This document shows positions 15,750 to 23,342 of a stretch of DNA of 28,560 bases, one piece after another. This DNA is from Bacillota bacterium. Lineage in GTDB: Bacteria > Eremiobacterota > SpSt-956 > JAKJGF01. The stretch's first letter is position 1. Every line of letters starts with the position of its first letter. Under the pieces are notes generated by a model, which was not told where the DNA came from, made no database searches, and saw only the letters and a list, made by a program, of their open reading frames with translations. The position numbers and the translations under genes were made by a program. The stretch spans positions 1 through 28,560 of the forward strand of contig JAKPQU010000307.1 in the NCBI GenBank assembly GCA_029555925.1, given 5' to 3'.

Positions 15750-16163
15750 GTGGCGGAGAAACAACTGACTCTGGAGATAGTGACTCCGGAAACAATTAAA
15801 TTCAGCGGAGAAATAAAAATTCTGGTGACTCCCGGGCCTTTAAGCAGTCTGGGAATTTTGCCGGATCATATTTCTTTACTTACTACTGTTCTTACAGGAG
15901 AAACCATGGTAAGACTTCCTGATAACAGGGAGATTTATTTTGCAATGAGAGAAGGCTTGCTGGAGGTAAATTCAAACCATATAACCCTTCTTGTTGACGA
16001 GGCTGCAGAATGTTCTGATATAAACATAGAAGAAGATAAGATAGTTTTAGAAAAGATTCGTTCTTCTTTAACGGAAACTGTTGATAATCTGACCAGGGAA
16101 AGATTAAAAAAAGAATTACATTATGTTCTTGCCAGAATCAATATTTGCTCAAAGAACAACTGA
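15750..16163 (+). CDS. atpC: ATP synthase F1 subunit epsilon
   Basis: The start is a GTG at 15750, with GGAGGT nine bases ahead. The 137-residue protein has the N-terminal beta-sandwich (LTLEIVTPETIKFSGEI, then TPGPLSSLGILPDHISLLT, which holds the LGILPxH motif) and a C-terminal helical pair rich in Glu and Arg. Epsilon links the shaft to the c-ring and can inhibit ATP hydrolysis. It is the last atp gene; murA follows after a 176-bp spacer. Confidence 0.94.
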   Translation: MAEKQLTLEIVTPETIKFSGEIKILVTPGPLSSLGILPDHISLLTTVLTGETMVRLPDNREIYFAMREGLLEVNSNHITLLVDEAAECSDINIEEDKIVLEKIRSSLTETVDNLTRERLKKELHYVLARINICSKNN

Positions 16164-16173
16164 AACCCACGGT

Positions 16174-16187
16174 ATTTATATGAAAAT
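16174..16187 (+). repeat. Solo or partial array head (ATTTATATGAAAAT)
   Basis: It differs at one position from the array head at 14007-14020 but is not followed by heptads. It faces the reversed head at 16313-16327, so the atpC-murA spacer may hold one element with two inverted heads and a single surviving array. Confidence 0.4.
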
Positions 16188-16289
16188 AATAGAAGCTTAT
16201 GCTTCACTGTTTGCTAATTCTCATATCTGGTTGTGACCCTACCGGTCATACCTGTTTGTAGAGTTACTGCATGAATGTTAATCAAACCT

Positions 16290-16327
16290 CGCGTCACGCG
16301 TCACGCGTCACGATTCTAATATAAATT
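16290..16327 (-). repeat. CGTRACG heptad array 10 with extended head (before murA)
   Basis: On the minus strand the head AATTTATATTAGAAT (16327-16313) is followed by three perfect CGTGACG units and CGAGG. The heptads end 25 bases before the murA ATG, and the head overlaps the region of its ribosome binding site. Confidence 0.87.
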
Positions 16328-16339
16328 AAGGAATTGACT

Positions 16340-17599
16340 ATGGAAAAATTAATGGTTACAGGTGGAAAAAAATTAAAGGGCAGGCTCATGGCAAACGGAG
16401 CAAAAAATGCCGCCCTCCCTATTATGGCTGCATGTATTCTTGTAAAGGGAGATATTTTACTCAGGAGAATCCCTGATATTACAGATGTATGGGTTATGAT
16501 GGATCTTTTAAGAGAACTGGGTGCGAAAGTATCGTATGATAAAAAAGAAGAATCTCTTTTTATTAATACAGATGGTGTATCGTCAACCCGTGCTCCCTAT
16601 CATCTTGTCAGAAAGATTCATGCTTCTTTTGACGTAGCAGGAGCTTTACTTGCAAGATTTCTCTGTGCAGAAGTTCCGCTTCCAGGGGGATGTGTACTCG
16701 GTACAAGAGCAGTGAATTTTCATTTGGATGGTTTTCGTCTTCTTGGAGCAGATGTTTCTCTCGAACATGGTTACGTGAAAGCTACAGCCAGAAAACTGCA
16801 GGGAAATAGAATTTATGTAGGCAGGGCAAGTGTAGGAGCTACCAAAAATATTATGATGGCAGCAACCCTTGCACAGGGAACTACTATACTGGAAAATGCT
16901 GCCAAAGAGCCGGAAGTTACTGATCTTGCCGGTTTTTTAAATGCTGCAGGAGCTAAAATTTATAGCCTGAATGACGGAACTATCAGAATAGACGGAGTTT
17001 CGCAACTCAGGGGAATTGAATATGACATAATCTCTGATCGCATAGAAGCAGGTACCTATTTACTTGCCGGCGCTATTACCCGCGGAGATATTACAGTCGA
17101 AGGTATTTCTTCTCAATTTCTGGAAGCTTTTTTAAGCAAACTTGAAAGTGCCAATATAGAAGTTATAAGAGGTAAAAATTATATCAGGGTAAAAGGTAAA
17201 AGACGTGTATATCCTGTTGATATAATTACTTCACCTTATCCCGGATTTCCTACAGATTTACATGCTCCTATGGCAACATTTCTTACAATCTCAGATGGTA
17301 CAAGTTTTATTGAAGAAACTATATTCGATGCCAGATTTAACTATGTTGATGAATTGAGAAGACTCGGTTCAAAGATAAGGCTCGTAGACAGGACGGCTGT
17401 TATTACAGGTGTTGATAAACTGACAGATGCACCGGTAGAAGCTTCTGACCTGAGAGCAGGCGGGGCACTTGTTCTTGCAGGTCTGGTTGCCTGCGGTACC
17501 ACTGAAATTACAGGTATTGAATATATAGACAGAGGATATAAATCCATAGAACATAATCTTAACAGCCTTGGTGCTCAGGTAGTAAGAGTTAAAAATTAA
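16340..17599 (+). CDS. murA: UDP-N-acetylglucosamine 1-carboxyvinyltransferase (MurA)
   Basis: This 419-residue enzyme makes the first committed step of peptidoglycan synthesis, transferring enolpyruvate to UDP-GlcNAc. NGAKNAALP holds Lys22 and Asn23. The catalytic cysteine is Cys118 in PLPGGCVLGTR, equivalent to E. coli Cys115, so fosfomycin sensitivity would be expected. Arg123, the DLHAP aspartate, FDARF, DLRAGGALVLAG and IDRGY match other active-site positions. One oddity: the E. coli MRAS motif (Arg91) reads IHAS here. The start is the ATG at 16340 behind AAGGA; a TTG two codons earlier is less likely. An atpC-murA neighbourhood is known from Firmicutes. Confidence 0.95.
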   Translation: MEKLMVTGGKKLKGRLMANGAKNAALPIMAACILVKGDILLRRIPDITDVWVMMDLLRELGAKVSYDKKEESLFINTDGVSSTRAPYHLVRKIHASFDVAGALLARFLCAEVPLPGGCVLGTRAVNFHLDGFRLLGADVSLEHGYVKATARKLQGNRIYVGRASVGATKNIMMAATLAQGTTILENAAKEPEVTDLAGFLNAAGAKIYSLNDGTIRIDGVSQLRGIEYDIISDRIEAGTYLLAGAITRGDITVEGISSQFLEAFLSKLESANIEVIRGKNYIRVKGKRRVYPVDIITSPYPGFPTDLHAPMATFLTISDGTSFIEETIFDARFNYVDELRRLGSKIRLVDRTAVITGVDKLTDAPVEASDLRAGGALVLAGLVACGTTEITGIEYIDRGYKSIEHNLNSLGAQVVRVKN

Positions 17600-17630
17600 G
17601 GAATGAAAATTTATTAATTGTCTCTTTCCT

Positions 17631-17661
17631 CGCGTCACGCGTTACGCGTTACGCGTCACGA
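17631..17661 (-). repeat. CGTRACG heptad array 11 (after murA)
   Basis: On the minus strand: AATCGTGACG, CGTAACG, CGTAACG, CGTGACG, CGAGG. It is identical in heptad order to array 8. This is the last array in the window; none occurs in the bam-lpx block. Confidence 0.88.
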
Positions 17662-17716
17662 TTAATATATTTGAGACATTTATTTAACTGCCATTCCTAA
17701 GAGACCTTTTTACTGA

Positions 17717-17820
17717 CTATACTTTCGCACTTTTTTATAAAACCTTTGATTTTATTGACTTCAGTTGAAATATAAAACTTAATAAAGTCAAGGCTTTTTC
17801 TAAAATCTGCGAAAGTATAG
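17717..17820 (-). mobile_element. MITE-like element, copy 2 (104 bp) with 7-bp target duplication
   Basis: The terminal inverted repeats CTATACTTTCGCA and TGCGAAAGTATAG are perfect over 13 bp. It is flanked on both sides by TTACTGA (17710-17716 and 17821-17827), a clean 7-bp target duplication. Relative to copy 1 (5232-5336) the element is reversed: the AATTTTGAAAAA-type end is on the right here and the CTTTTTTATAAAA-type end on the left. There is no coding capacity, so a transposase would have to act from elsewhere. Confidence 0.8.
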
Positions 17821-17921
17821 TTACTGAAATATATTCAAGAAAAATGGCATATTTTTTGCAATAAATAATTTGTCGTTTTTAGGAATTCTGACTGTCTATT
17901 GTTTGTCCTTATAGATCTTTA

Positions 17922-17951
17922 TTGTCATAGAAGGAATAAAGGTCTTATTGT
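17922..17951 (+). promoter_or_regulatory. Weak promoter-like pair upstream of bamA
   Basis: TTGTCA (17922-17927, five of six) and TATTGT (17946-17951, four of six) are 18 bases apart. It is the best candidate I see for driving bamA and the genes after it, but the -10 match is poor. Confidence 0.25.
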
Positions 17952-17952
17952 C

Positions 17953-18050
17953 GAAAATTTATAAACATAACTTAATATAAAGGTGTTATCATTGTTATTA
18001 TTATGATAGTGATATAGATGAAAATTTATAAACATAACTTAATATAAAGG
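17953..18050 (+). repeat. Two perfect 31-bp direct repeats upstream of bamA
   Basis: The 31 bases beginning GAAAATTTATAAACATAAC at 17953-17983 recur exactly at 18020-18050, with a 67-bp offset. Both copies end in AAAGG, so the second contributes part of the bamA ribosome binding site. They could be a local duplication or a two-site regulator target. Confidence 0.85.
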
Positions 18051-18062
18051 GGGCTAGTTTCA

Positions 18063-20363
18063 GTGGGTTTTAAGTATTTAATGAAACAATATAAATTGAA
18101 ACGTTACTATTTATCTTTCTTTTGTATCTCTTTTCTCATGCTGACTTTTTCACTGCCTGTTTTTGCAGAAAATGATTATATAAATATTGACTTGCCTGTG
18201 GAAAAAAATCCTGCTTCAATGCCTGATATAGCAATTAATCCTGTGGTGGGAAAAAATCCTGAGTCATTGCCTGATGTAGCAGGTAATCCGGTAACAAAAG
18301 TATCTCAGAAAACTGACCAGCATGAATCTGATGGTAAAAAGGATGGTATAATTTTGGAGCGTCCTGTTGAAAAATCGGAAATTCCTTTACCTGAAATGAC
18401 TAAAACACCTGAAGTAATAAAGAATACCGATCCCAATGCAGGAGCCATATCTGTGAAACCTGACACACCTTTTTCCAGGGAGAAAATAGTTGAAGTGGAT
18501 ATTCAGGGAAATCAGTATGTACCGTCAGAAGAAATCATGTCTGTTGTATCTACAAAACCGGGAGATACTATGTCGACAGATCAACTTCAAAAGGATCTCC
18601 AGGGTATTTTTGAACTTGGTTATTTTACCGATGTAAAATTTGATCCCGAGATTACTGAAGACGGTATAAGGGTAATTTTTCGTGTTCTTGAGAATCCTAA
18701 AGTGAAAAAAATTGAATTTAAAGGGAATGAACTTGTTACCTCTCAGGAACTTTTAAATCTTATGGAGACTAAAGTGGGTCAGATATTTAATTCCAGTACC
18801 TTTGAGAAAGATTTAAAGTCCATAAATGATTATTATTCTCAGGAACTTGGTATGACAGGTGTTCCTACTCATATTGCAGAACTGTCCACCCCTGAACCGG
18901 GTGTATTTCTTCTGAGTATTATAGAAGGTATGAAGGTTACAGGTATAGATTTTTCCGGTAATACTGTCATTGACTCTGATACTCTCAGAAAGGCAGTCTC
19001 ATCTAAACCGGGAGATTATCTGAATGTACTTGCTGTTAACAGGGATCTTGCAGCTATTTCAAAATTATATGACGATCAGTCTCTTATAATAGACCAGCCT
19101 CTCACTGCTGAAACCTCTCCGGAAGGAGTCGTTACTTATATTATTACAGAGGCAAGAGTAGAGAAATTTGTTGTTTCCGGCAATACAAAGACAAAAGATG
19201 AAGTCATATTAAGAGAATTAAGAAAAATTAAAGAAGGAGATATAATAAATAAAAAATTACTCTCAGATGATATACAAAGGATTAATAATCTTCAATTTTT
19301 CGAGGATGTAAGTGTTGTTCCGAAACCTACCGGTAAACCGGGATTTTTCATTCTTGAAATACAGGTAAAGGAAGCCAAAACAGGCCTTGCAACTGCAGGT
19401 GTCGGTTTCAGCGGAGGTTCCAGAAACGAAGGTATAACCGGCAGTATAACCCTTTCTGAAAGAAATCTCTTCGGTACAGGCAGGAGTATTCAATTACTGC
19501 TTCAGAGAGGCGGACTTGTCACCAATTATAATGTAACTTATATGGAACCATATCTCACAGCTTCAGGTCTGTCAGTAGGTGCAAGTGTTTATTACAGTGT
19601 ATTCGAGGAACAGCGCCAGTCTATTTATAATATTCCCAATCAGTCTTATGCTCTCTTTACTGATAAGAGAACCGGCTGCAGCGTTACCGTAGGCCAGCCT
19701 GTTACAGATGAGTTCAGGCTTTACGGAACTCTGAAAATCAGCCAGGTTGATTCCTTCTCCACACCTACAAAAGATAATCCTGCTCTTGCAAGAAATACAG
19801 GTACCGGTGATATCAGAAGCCTTATGTTTTCGGGGCTTTATGATACAAGAGATAATTATGCCGATACCCATGCAGGATTTTTTACCAATTTTTCTCTTGA
19901 ACATGCAGGCTGGCTCGGAGGAGATTTTGATTTCAGTAAATACAGTTTTGACACAAGGAAATATTTTCCTATAGGAGAACATACTCTGGCTTTCAGAGTT
20001 TTAGGCGGGACCAGTACCGGCGATTTACCTCTTTCCGATCAGTTTTATCTCGGAGGAAATGATACCCTGAGAGCCTACGAACAGGGTGAATTTTTAGGTG
20101 ACAGAGTATTTTTGTTCCAGGCTGAATACAGGTTCCCCATATTAAAGAGCAGAGTACTCCAGGGTGCTCTTTTCTTTGATGCAGGTAACGCAACACAGAG
20201 GGATTCTGTAAAGGGATTGTTTGATAATATAAAAAGTGATGAAGGTATTGGTATAAGAGTTGCAGTACCCGCTCTCGGTATAGGTGCCATAAGAGTTGAT
20301 TATGCAATTAAAAATGAAGGCGGAGGTGGCCGTATAGTAATAGGTATCGGACAGACGTTTTAA
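18063..20363 (+). CDS. bamA: BamA, outer-membrane beta-barrel assembly protein
   Basis: The start is a GTG at 18063, nine bases after AAAGGGGG. Residues 1-35 are a signal peptide with a lysine-rich n-region, cut after VFA. Residues 36-139 are a proline-rich linker containing a 16-residue tandem repeat (46-61 and 62-77, pattern VxKNPxSxPDxAxNPV). Four POTRA-like domains follow at about 140-213, 214-289, 290-363 and 364-440, each opening with a strand and a GN motif. The Omp85 barrel runs from about 441 to 766 and ends in phenylalanine (IGIGQTF), the usual C-terminal signal. BamA folds proteins into the outer membrane. E. coli has five POTRA domains and no such linker. Confidence 0.93.
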   Translation: MGFKYLMKQYKLKRYYLSFFCISFLMLTFSLPVFAENDYINIDLPVEKNPASMPDIAINPVVGKNPESLPDVAGNPVTKVSQKTDQHESDGKKDGIILERPVEKSEIPLPEMTKTPEVIKNTDPNAGAISVKPDTPFSREKIVEVDIQGNQYVPSEEIMSVVSTKPGDTMSTDQLQKDLQGIFELGYFTDVKFDPEITEDGIRVIFRVLENPKVKKIEFKGNELVTSQELLNLMETKVGQIFNSSTFEKDLKSINDYYSQELGMTGVPTHIAELSTPEPGVFLLSIIEGMKVTGIDFSGNTVIDSDTLRKAVSSKPGDYLNVLAVNRDLAAISKLYDDQSLIIDQPLTAETSPEGVVTYIITEARVEKFVVSGNTKTKDEVILRELRKIKEGDIINKKLLSDDIQRINNLQFFEDVSVVPKPTGKPGFFILEIQVKEAKTGLATAGVGFSGGSRNEGITGSITLSERNLFGTGRSIQLLLQRGGLVTNYNVTYMEPYLTASGLSVGASVYYSVFEEQRQSIYNIPNQSYALFTDKRTGCSVTVGQPVTDEFRLYGTLKISQVDSFSTPTKDNPALARNTGTGDIRSLMFSGLYDTRDNYADTHAGFFTNFSLEHAGWLGGDFDFSKYSFDTRKYFPIGEHTLAFRVLGGTSTGDLPLSDQFYLGGNDTLRAYEQGEFLGDRVFLFQAEYRFPILKSRVLQGALFFDAGNATQRDSVKGLFDNIKSDEGIGIRVAVPALGIGAIRVDYAIKNEGGGGRIVIGIGQTF

Positions 20364-20384
20364 TGGGTCAGTAATTCTGACAAA

Positions 20385-20398
20385 ATTCTCATATAAAT
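20385..20398 (-). repeat. Solo array head (ATTTATATGAGAAT)
   Basis: On the minus strand these 14 bases are identical to the head of heptad array 8 (14007-14020), but no heptads follow. It lies between bamA and the next gene. It may be a remnant of a lost array or a separate motif. Confidence 0.4.
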
Positions 20399-20457
20399 TT
20401 CGTAAAAAATGATTCAAAATTAATTGGAGGTGACATACTGAATTATCAGTATAATAA

Positions 20458-21321
20458 ATGGTTAAAATGTATTATTTAAAACAGATTTTTTGTCTGTGTT
20501 TTCTCGTGTTGTTTTTATCTTTCTCCGGATGTAACGAACCTCAGGGTAATGATAACCTCCCCGGTGCACCGGGTGTCGGTTCTGTGGATCAGAGTGTTAT
20601 AATTAATCTTCCTCCTTTTCAGGAGGCGGAAAAGAAGTTTGAAGACGAAAGAAAGAAACTTGCCGCAGAATACAGTGAAATGGCCAAAGGTTTAAATGAT
20701 AAACAAAAAAGTGCCATACAGACTCAATTTCAGGATGAACTCAGGAGAATACAGGCCAGTATTATAACTCCTCTTCAGGACAAACAAAAAAGAGCTATAG
20801 AAAAGGTTGCAAAAGAAAAGAACCTTTCCGTTGTTCTGGACGCAACTGTTGTCGTGTGCGGTGTTATGGATGTAACAGATGATGTTAAAAAGGTTTTCGA
20901 TCCTAACAGTAAAAAAGAAAGTAAATCTACCACTCCGGTTGCTACTTCAAATGCAGGAACTTCCGGGAAAGATGTAAAACAGATAGTTGGCTATATATCT
21001 CAAGAAAAGCTTATGAATATCAGTAAGATGAAAGATGCTCAGGACGAATTATACAAGATTTTTTCAGATATGAATAAAAATCTGGAGAAAGAAGCCAAAG
21101 AAATCTACGGTGACGGTGCTCCTCCCGCCAGTTTTCTTGCAAATTATCAGAAAAAACTTGATGAAAAGAAGAAGACTATTCTGAAACCTGTTGAGGATGA
21201 GATAAATAAAGTGTCCGGTGAAGTGGCAAAAGAAAAAGGCCTGTCCATAATACTTGATGATGTAAATGTCCTTTACGGAGGCATGGACATTACCGACGAT
21301 GTTGTTACAAAGTTAGAATAA
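20458..21321 (+). CDS. Lipoprotein with two tandem OmpH/Skp-like units
   Basis: This 287-residue protein begins with a lipoprotein signal (LVLFLSFSGC, acylated Cys25; the -3 residue is Phe, slightly off consensus). Two OmpH/Skp-like units follow at about residues 45-150 and 170-287. Each is a helical charged stretch followed by AKEKNLSVVLDATVVVCGVM-like or AKEKGLSIILDDVNVLYGGM strands and a DxTDDV end. A typical Skp has one unit. It is probably a membrane-anchored periplasmic chaperone. The ATG at 20458 directly follows an in-frame stop, yet the strong GGAGG site is 27 bases upstream, so the start is poorly explained; the ATG at 20467 is an alternative. Confidence 0.8.
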   Translation: MVKMYYLKQIFCLCFLVLFLSFSGCNEPQGNDNLPGAPGVGSVDQSVIINLPPFQEAEKKFEDERKKLAAEYSEMAKGLNDKQKSAIQTQFQDELRRIQASIITPLQDKQKRAIEKVAKEKNLSVVLDATVVVCGVMDVTDDVKKVFDPNSKKESKSTTPVATSNAGTSGKDVKQIVGYISQEKLMNISKMKDAQDELYKIFSDMNKNLEKEAKEIYGDGAPPASFLANYQKKLDEKKKTILKPVEDEINKVSGEVAKEKGLSIILDDVNVLYGGMDITDDVVTKLE

Positions 21322-21335
21322 GGAGTTCAGAGTTT

Positions 21336-22853
21336 TTGAAGAGATTATCTTTTTTCCTATCAATTTCATTTATTATATGCCTGTTCCTTTATAGCTACGC
21401 TTCAGAACCTTCCGGTTCCGGTATAGGTGTTGTAGATATTGATAAATTATTGAAAATTCATAAGGACTGGTCGAAACTTGAGGCTTTAGATAAACAGGTT
21501 CAGGCATTTGAAGAGGGGTTTGCTTCAAATGAATTTAAGCATAAGATGAATAATTTTCAGAAGGATGCGGAGAAGAAATTCAAATCTCTTATATCTGAAT
21601 ATGATGGCAGATTAAAAAAGAAGAACGAAGAGCTTAAAGTTAACTGGACAACAGAGCAAAATTCCATTATGGGACAGCTTCAGGCTCTTCAGGACAGATT
21701 TTCTGCAAGACAGAAAGCTGAAATGGAAAAGATAAAATCAGAACATCAGTCTGAGATTGAACAGATTCAGAAAGAGTTTGAAGCCAAAATGACGGCAGAA
21801 TTAAATAAAAAATCTGCTATAATCCATGAAAAGTACAGGCCTGAACTTGATAAGGAAAACCAGGCAGTACAGGCTATGCTGGATCAATATGTTAATACGC
21901 TTATAGTTGAAAGAGATAATAAAGCCAAAAAAAAGAGAGATGCTCTTTTGCTGGAACTTGATTCTGTGCTTACTGCAGAACGGAACAGGTTAATGGGTGA
22001 CCTGGAAGATTACAAGCAGAAACGTATGGAAGAAAATCAGCAGGCATTGTTGAAGGTTAACCTGGAAATCAACCAGCTCAATGCAAAGAATACTCATAAT
22101 AAAGAAGATGAGGAAGAACTGCAGAAGTTAATTGCAGAGAAAAAGTCCATAGATTCGAGCTATGAAAGCGATATTGCCGGTGAAACCAGAAAAGTAGAAG
22201 ATACCTTTACATCTTTTAAAAATAAGAAAATGGCTGAAATTGATGGCATTATCGGGGATTATACAAAAGATCTCAATGCAGGTATGAACAGTAAGATAGA
22301 GGCCAAAAAGAAGGAATTTGATGACATAGTCCGGGTAAAAGGCAGTGATGTAGATAAGAAAGTAAGGGCAGAACTGGAAAATTGTCGTTCTTCTCTTGAA
22401 AACCAGTATGCTTCCCTGATGAGGAGCAAAGAGGAAAAAATACAAGCTGCTATAGGGGAAAAATGGAATATAGTGAATGAGCAGCTTTCCAGGGAATATG
22501 AATCAGAAAAGAAAGCTCTTATTGCGGAGCTTGAGAAAAAACATGGAGATGTGGAACAATCTCTTAAATCTTTCAGTGAACAGCTTGAACGTGAGTTTGA
22601 AGCAAAGAAGAAAGAACTGGGTAAAGAATTATCCAGGACTCAAAGCACTATTGCCGGTCAAAAGCAGCAGGATATTGAAAAAGTTATGAAAGAAAGAGAG
22701 AAGCTGTTTAATAGTATTATGAAAGATATTTCTACACAGGTAGAAACTGTGGCAAAGGAAAAGGGTATACCGCTGGTCCTTACAGGGTACAGGGTTAATG
22801 TTAATGGTATTGATTTAACTGAAGATATGATTAAAGTTATGGAAAAGAAGTAA
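21336..22853 (+). CDS. Giant OmpH/Skp-family periplasmic coiled-coil protein
   Basis: This 505-residue protein starts with TTG at 21336, ten bases after AAGGAG. A signal peptide (about 1-22) is followed by the Skp opening strand GIGVVDIDKLLKIHKDWSKL (29-48). It then has about 425 residues of almost unbroken Lys/Glu-rich coiled coil, and a Skp-type ending with KEKGIPLVLTGYRV, then NGIDLTEDMIKVM. Both halves of the Skp body are thus present, but the helical hairpin between them is several times longer than in the roughly 160-residue E. coli Skp. It lies in a row of three OmpH-family genes between bamA and lpxD. Role inferred: holding unfolded outer-membrane proteins, or bridging the periplasm. 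Confidence 0.8.
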   Translation: MKRLSFFLSISFIICLFLYSYASEPSGSGIGVVDIDKLLKIHKDWSKLEALDKQVQAFEEGFASNEFKHKMNNFQKDAEKKFKSLISEYDGRLKKKNEELKVNWTTEQNSIMGQLQALQDRFSARQKAEMEKIKSEHQSEIEQIQKEFEAKMTAELNKKSAIIHEKYRPELDKENQAVQAMLDQYVNTLIVERDNKAKKKRDALLLELDSVLTAERNRLMGDLEDYKQKRMEENQQALLKVNLEINQLNAKNTHNKEDEEELQKLIAEKKSIDSSYESDIAGETRKVEDTFTSFKNKKMAEIDGIIGDYTKDLNAGMNSKIEAKKKEFDDIVRVKGSDVDKKVRAELENCRSSLENQYASLMRSKEEKIQAAIGEKWNIVNEQLSREYESEKKALIAELEKKHGDVEQSLKSFSEQLEREFEAKKKELGKELSRTQSTIAGQKQQDIEKVMKEREKLFNSIMKDISTQVETVAKEKGIPLVLTGYRVNVNGIDLTEDMIKVMEKK

Positions 22854-22875
22854 CCAATGAAAGGAGTCTCTATTA

Positions 22876-23310
22876 ATGAGAAAAATTTGTTGTATAATTA
22901 TGCTTGTTATTTTAATTGCAGGAATTGCAGTATCTCTGTCAGTAACTTCTCCCGCTGTCGCCCAGAAACAGGTATCGGTAGCTGTTGTAGATATAGAAAA
23001 GGTTATGGACGGATGGCCGAAGTTTAAAAGATATTCGGAACAGATTCAGGCACAGAGGATAGCCTATACAGTTCTTTATGAAAAAGCTTCTCCCAATCTT
23101 ACTGATGCAGAAAAGGAAGAAATGCAGTATCAGATTACCAAAATTTTTGAACATTCCAATGAGATATTAATGGAAGTTCTTACAAATGATATGGGAAAAG
23201 CTGCAGAAAAAGTTGCTATGAAAAAAAATATGGATCTTGTTCTTGTCAAACAGAGGGTTCATGGTATCGGTACCGATATTACAGATGATGTATTGACAGA
23301 ATTAAAATAG
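22876..23310 (+). CDS. OmpH/Skp-family periplasmic chaperone, normal size
   Basis: This 144-residue protein with an AAGGAG-type site has a signal peptide ending near residue 29 (SPAVAQ), the Skp opening QVSVAVVDIEKVMDGWPKF, a short helical region and the closing strands MDLVLVKQRVHGIGTDITDD. This is the standard single-domain form of the family that binds unfolded outer-membrane proteins in the periplasm. The helical region is shorter than in E. coli Skp. It follows the giant paralogue after 22 bp and precedes lpxD by 32 bp, in one apparent operon. Confidence 0.85.
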   Translation: MRKICCIIMLVILIAGIAVSLSVTSPAVAQKQVSVAVVDIEKVMDGWPKFKRYSEQIQAQRIAYTVLYEKASPNLTDAEKEEMQYQITKIFEHSNEILMEVLTNDMGKAAEKVAMKKNMDLVLVKQRVHGIGTDITDDVLTELK

Positions 23311-23342
23311 ATTATCGCACTATATAGGAAAGAGATAGGAAA

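Larger units (their letters stand above)
17600..18062. other. 463-bp repeat-rich spacer before bamA
   Basis: I see no gene here. In order: a heptad array (17631-17661) bracketed by an imperfect inverted repeat whose outer arms are GGAATG (17601 region) and CATTCC (17692 region); a MITE-like element (17717-17820) with 7-bp target duplications; an AT-rich stretch with a weak promoter-like pair (17922-17951); and two perfect 31-bp direct repeats just before the bamA ribosome binding site. It separates the atp-murA block from the outer-membrane block. Confidence 0.7.

Noticed and set aside
16192..16205. GAAGC-TTAT-GCTTC hairpin after atpC considered as a terminator
   Set aside because: It has a five-base-pair stem and no T-run follows; read-through to murA is likely.
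19572..20417. Several overlapping minus-strand frames within bamA
   Set aside because: Antisense shadows of the barrel-coding region, rich in Cys, Ile and His with no domain pattern.
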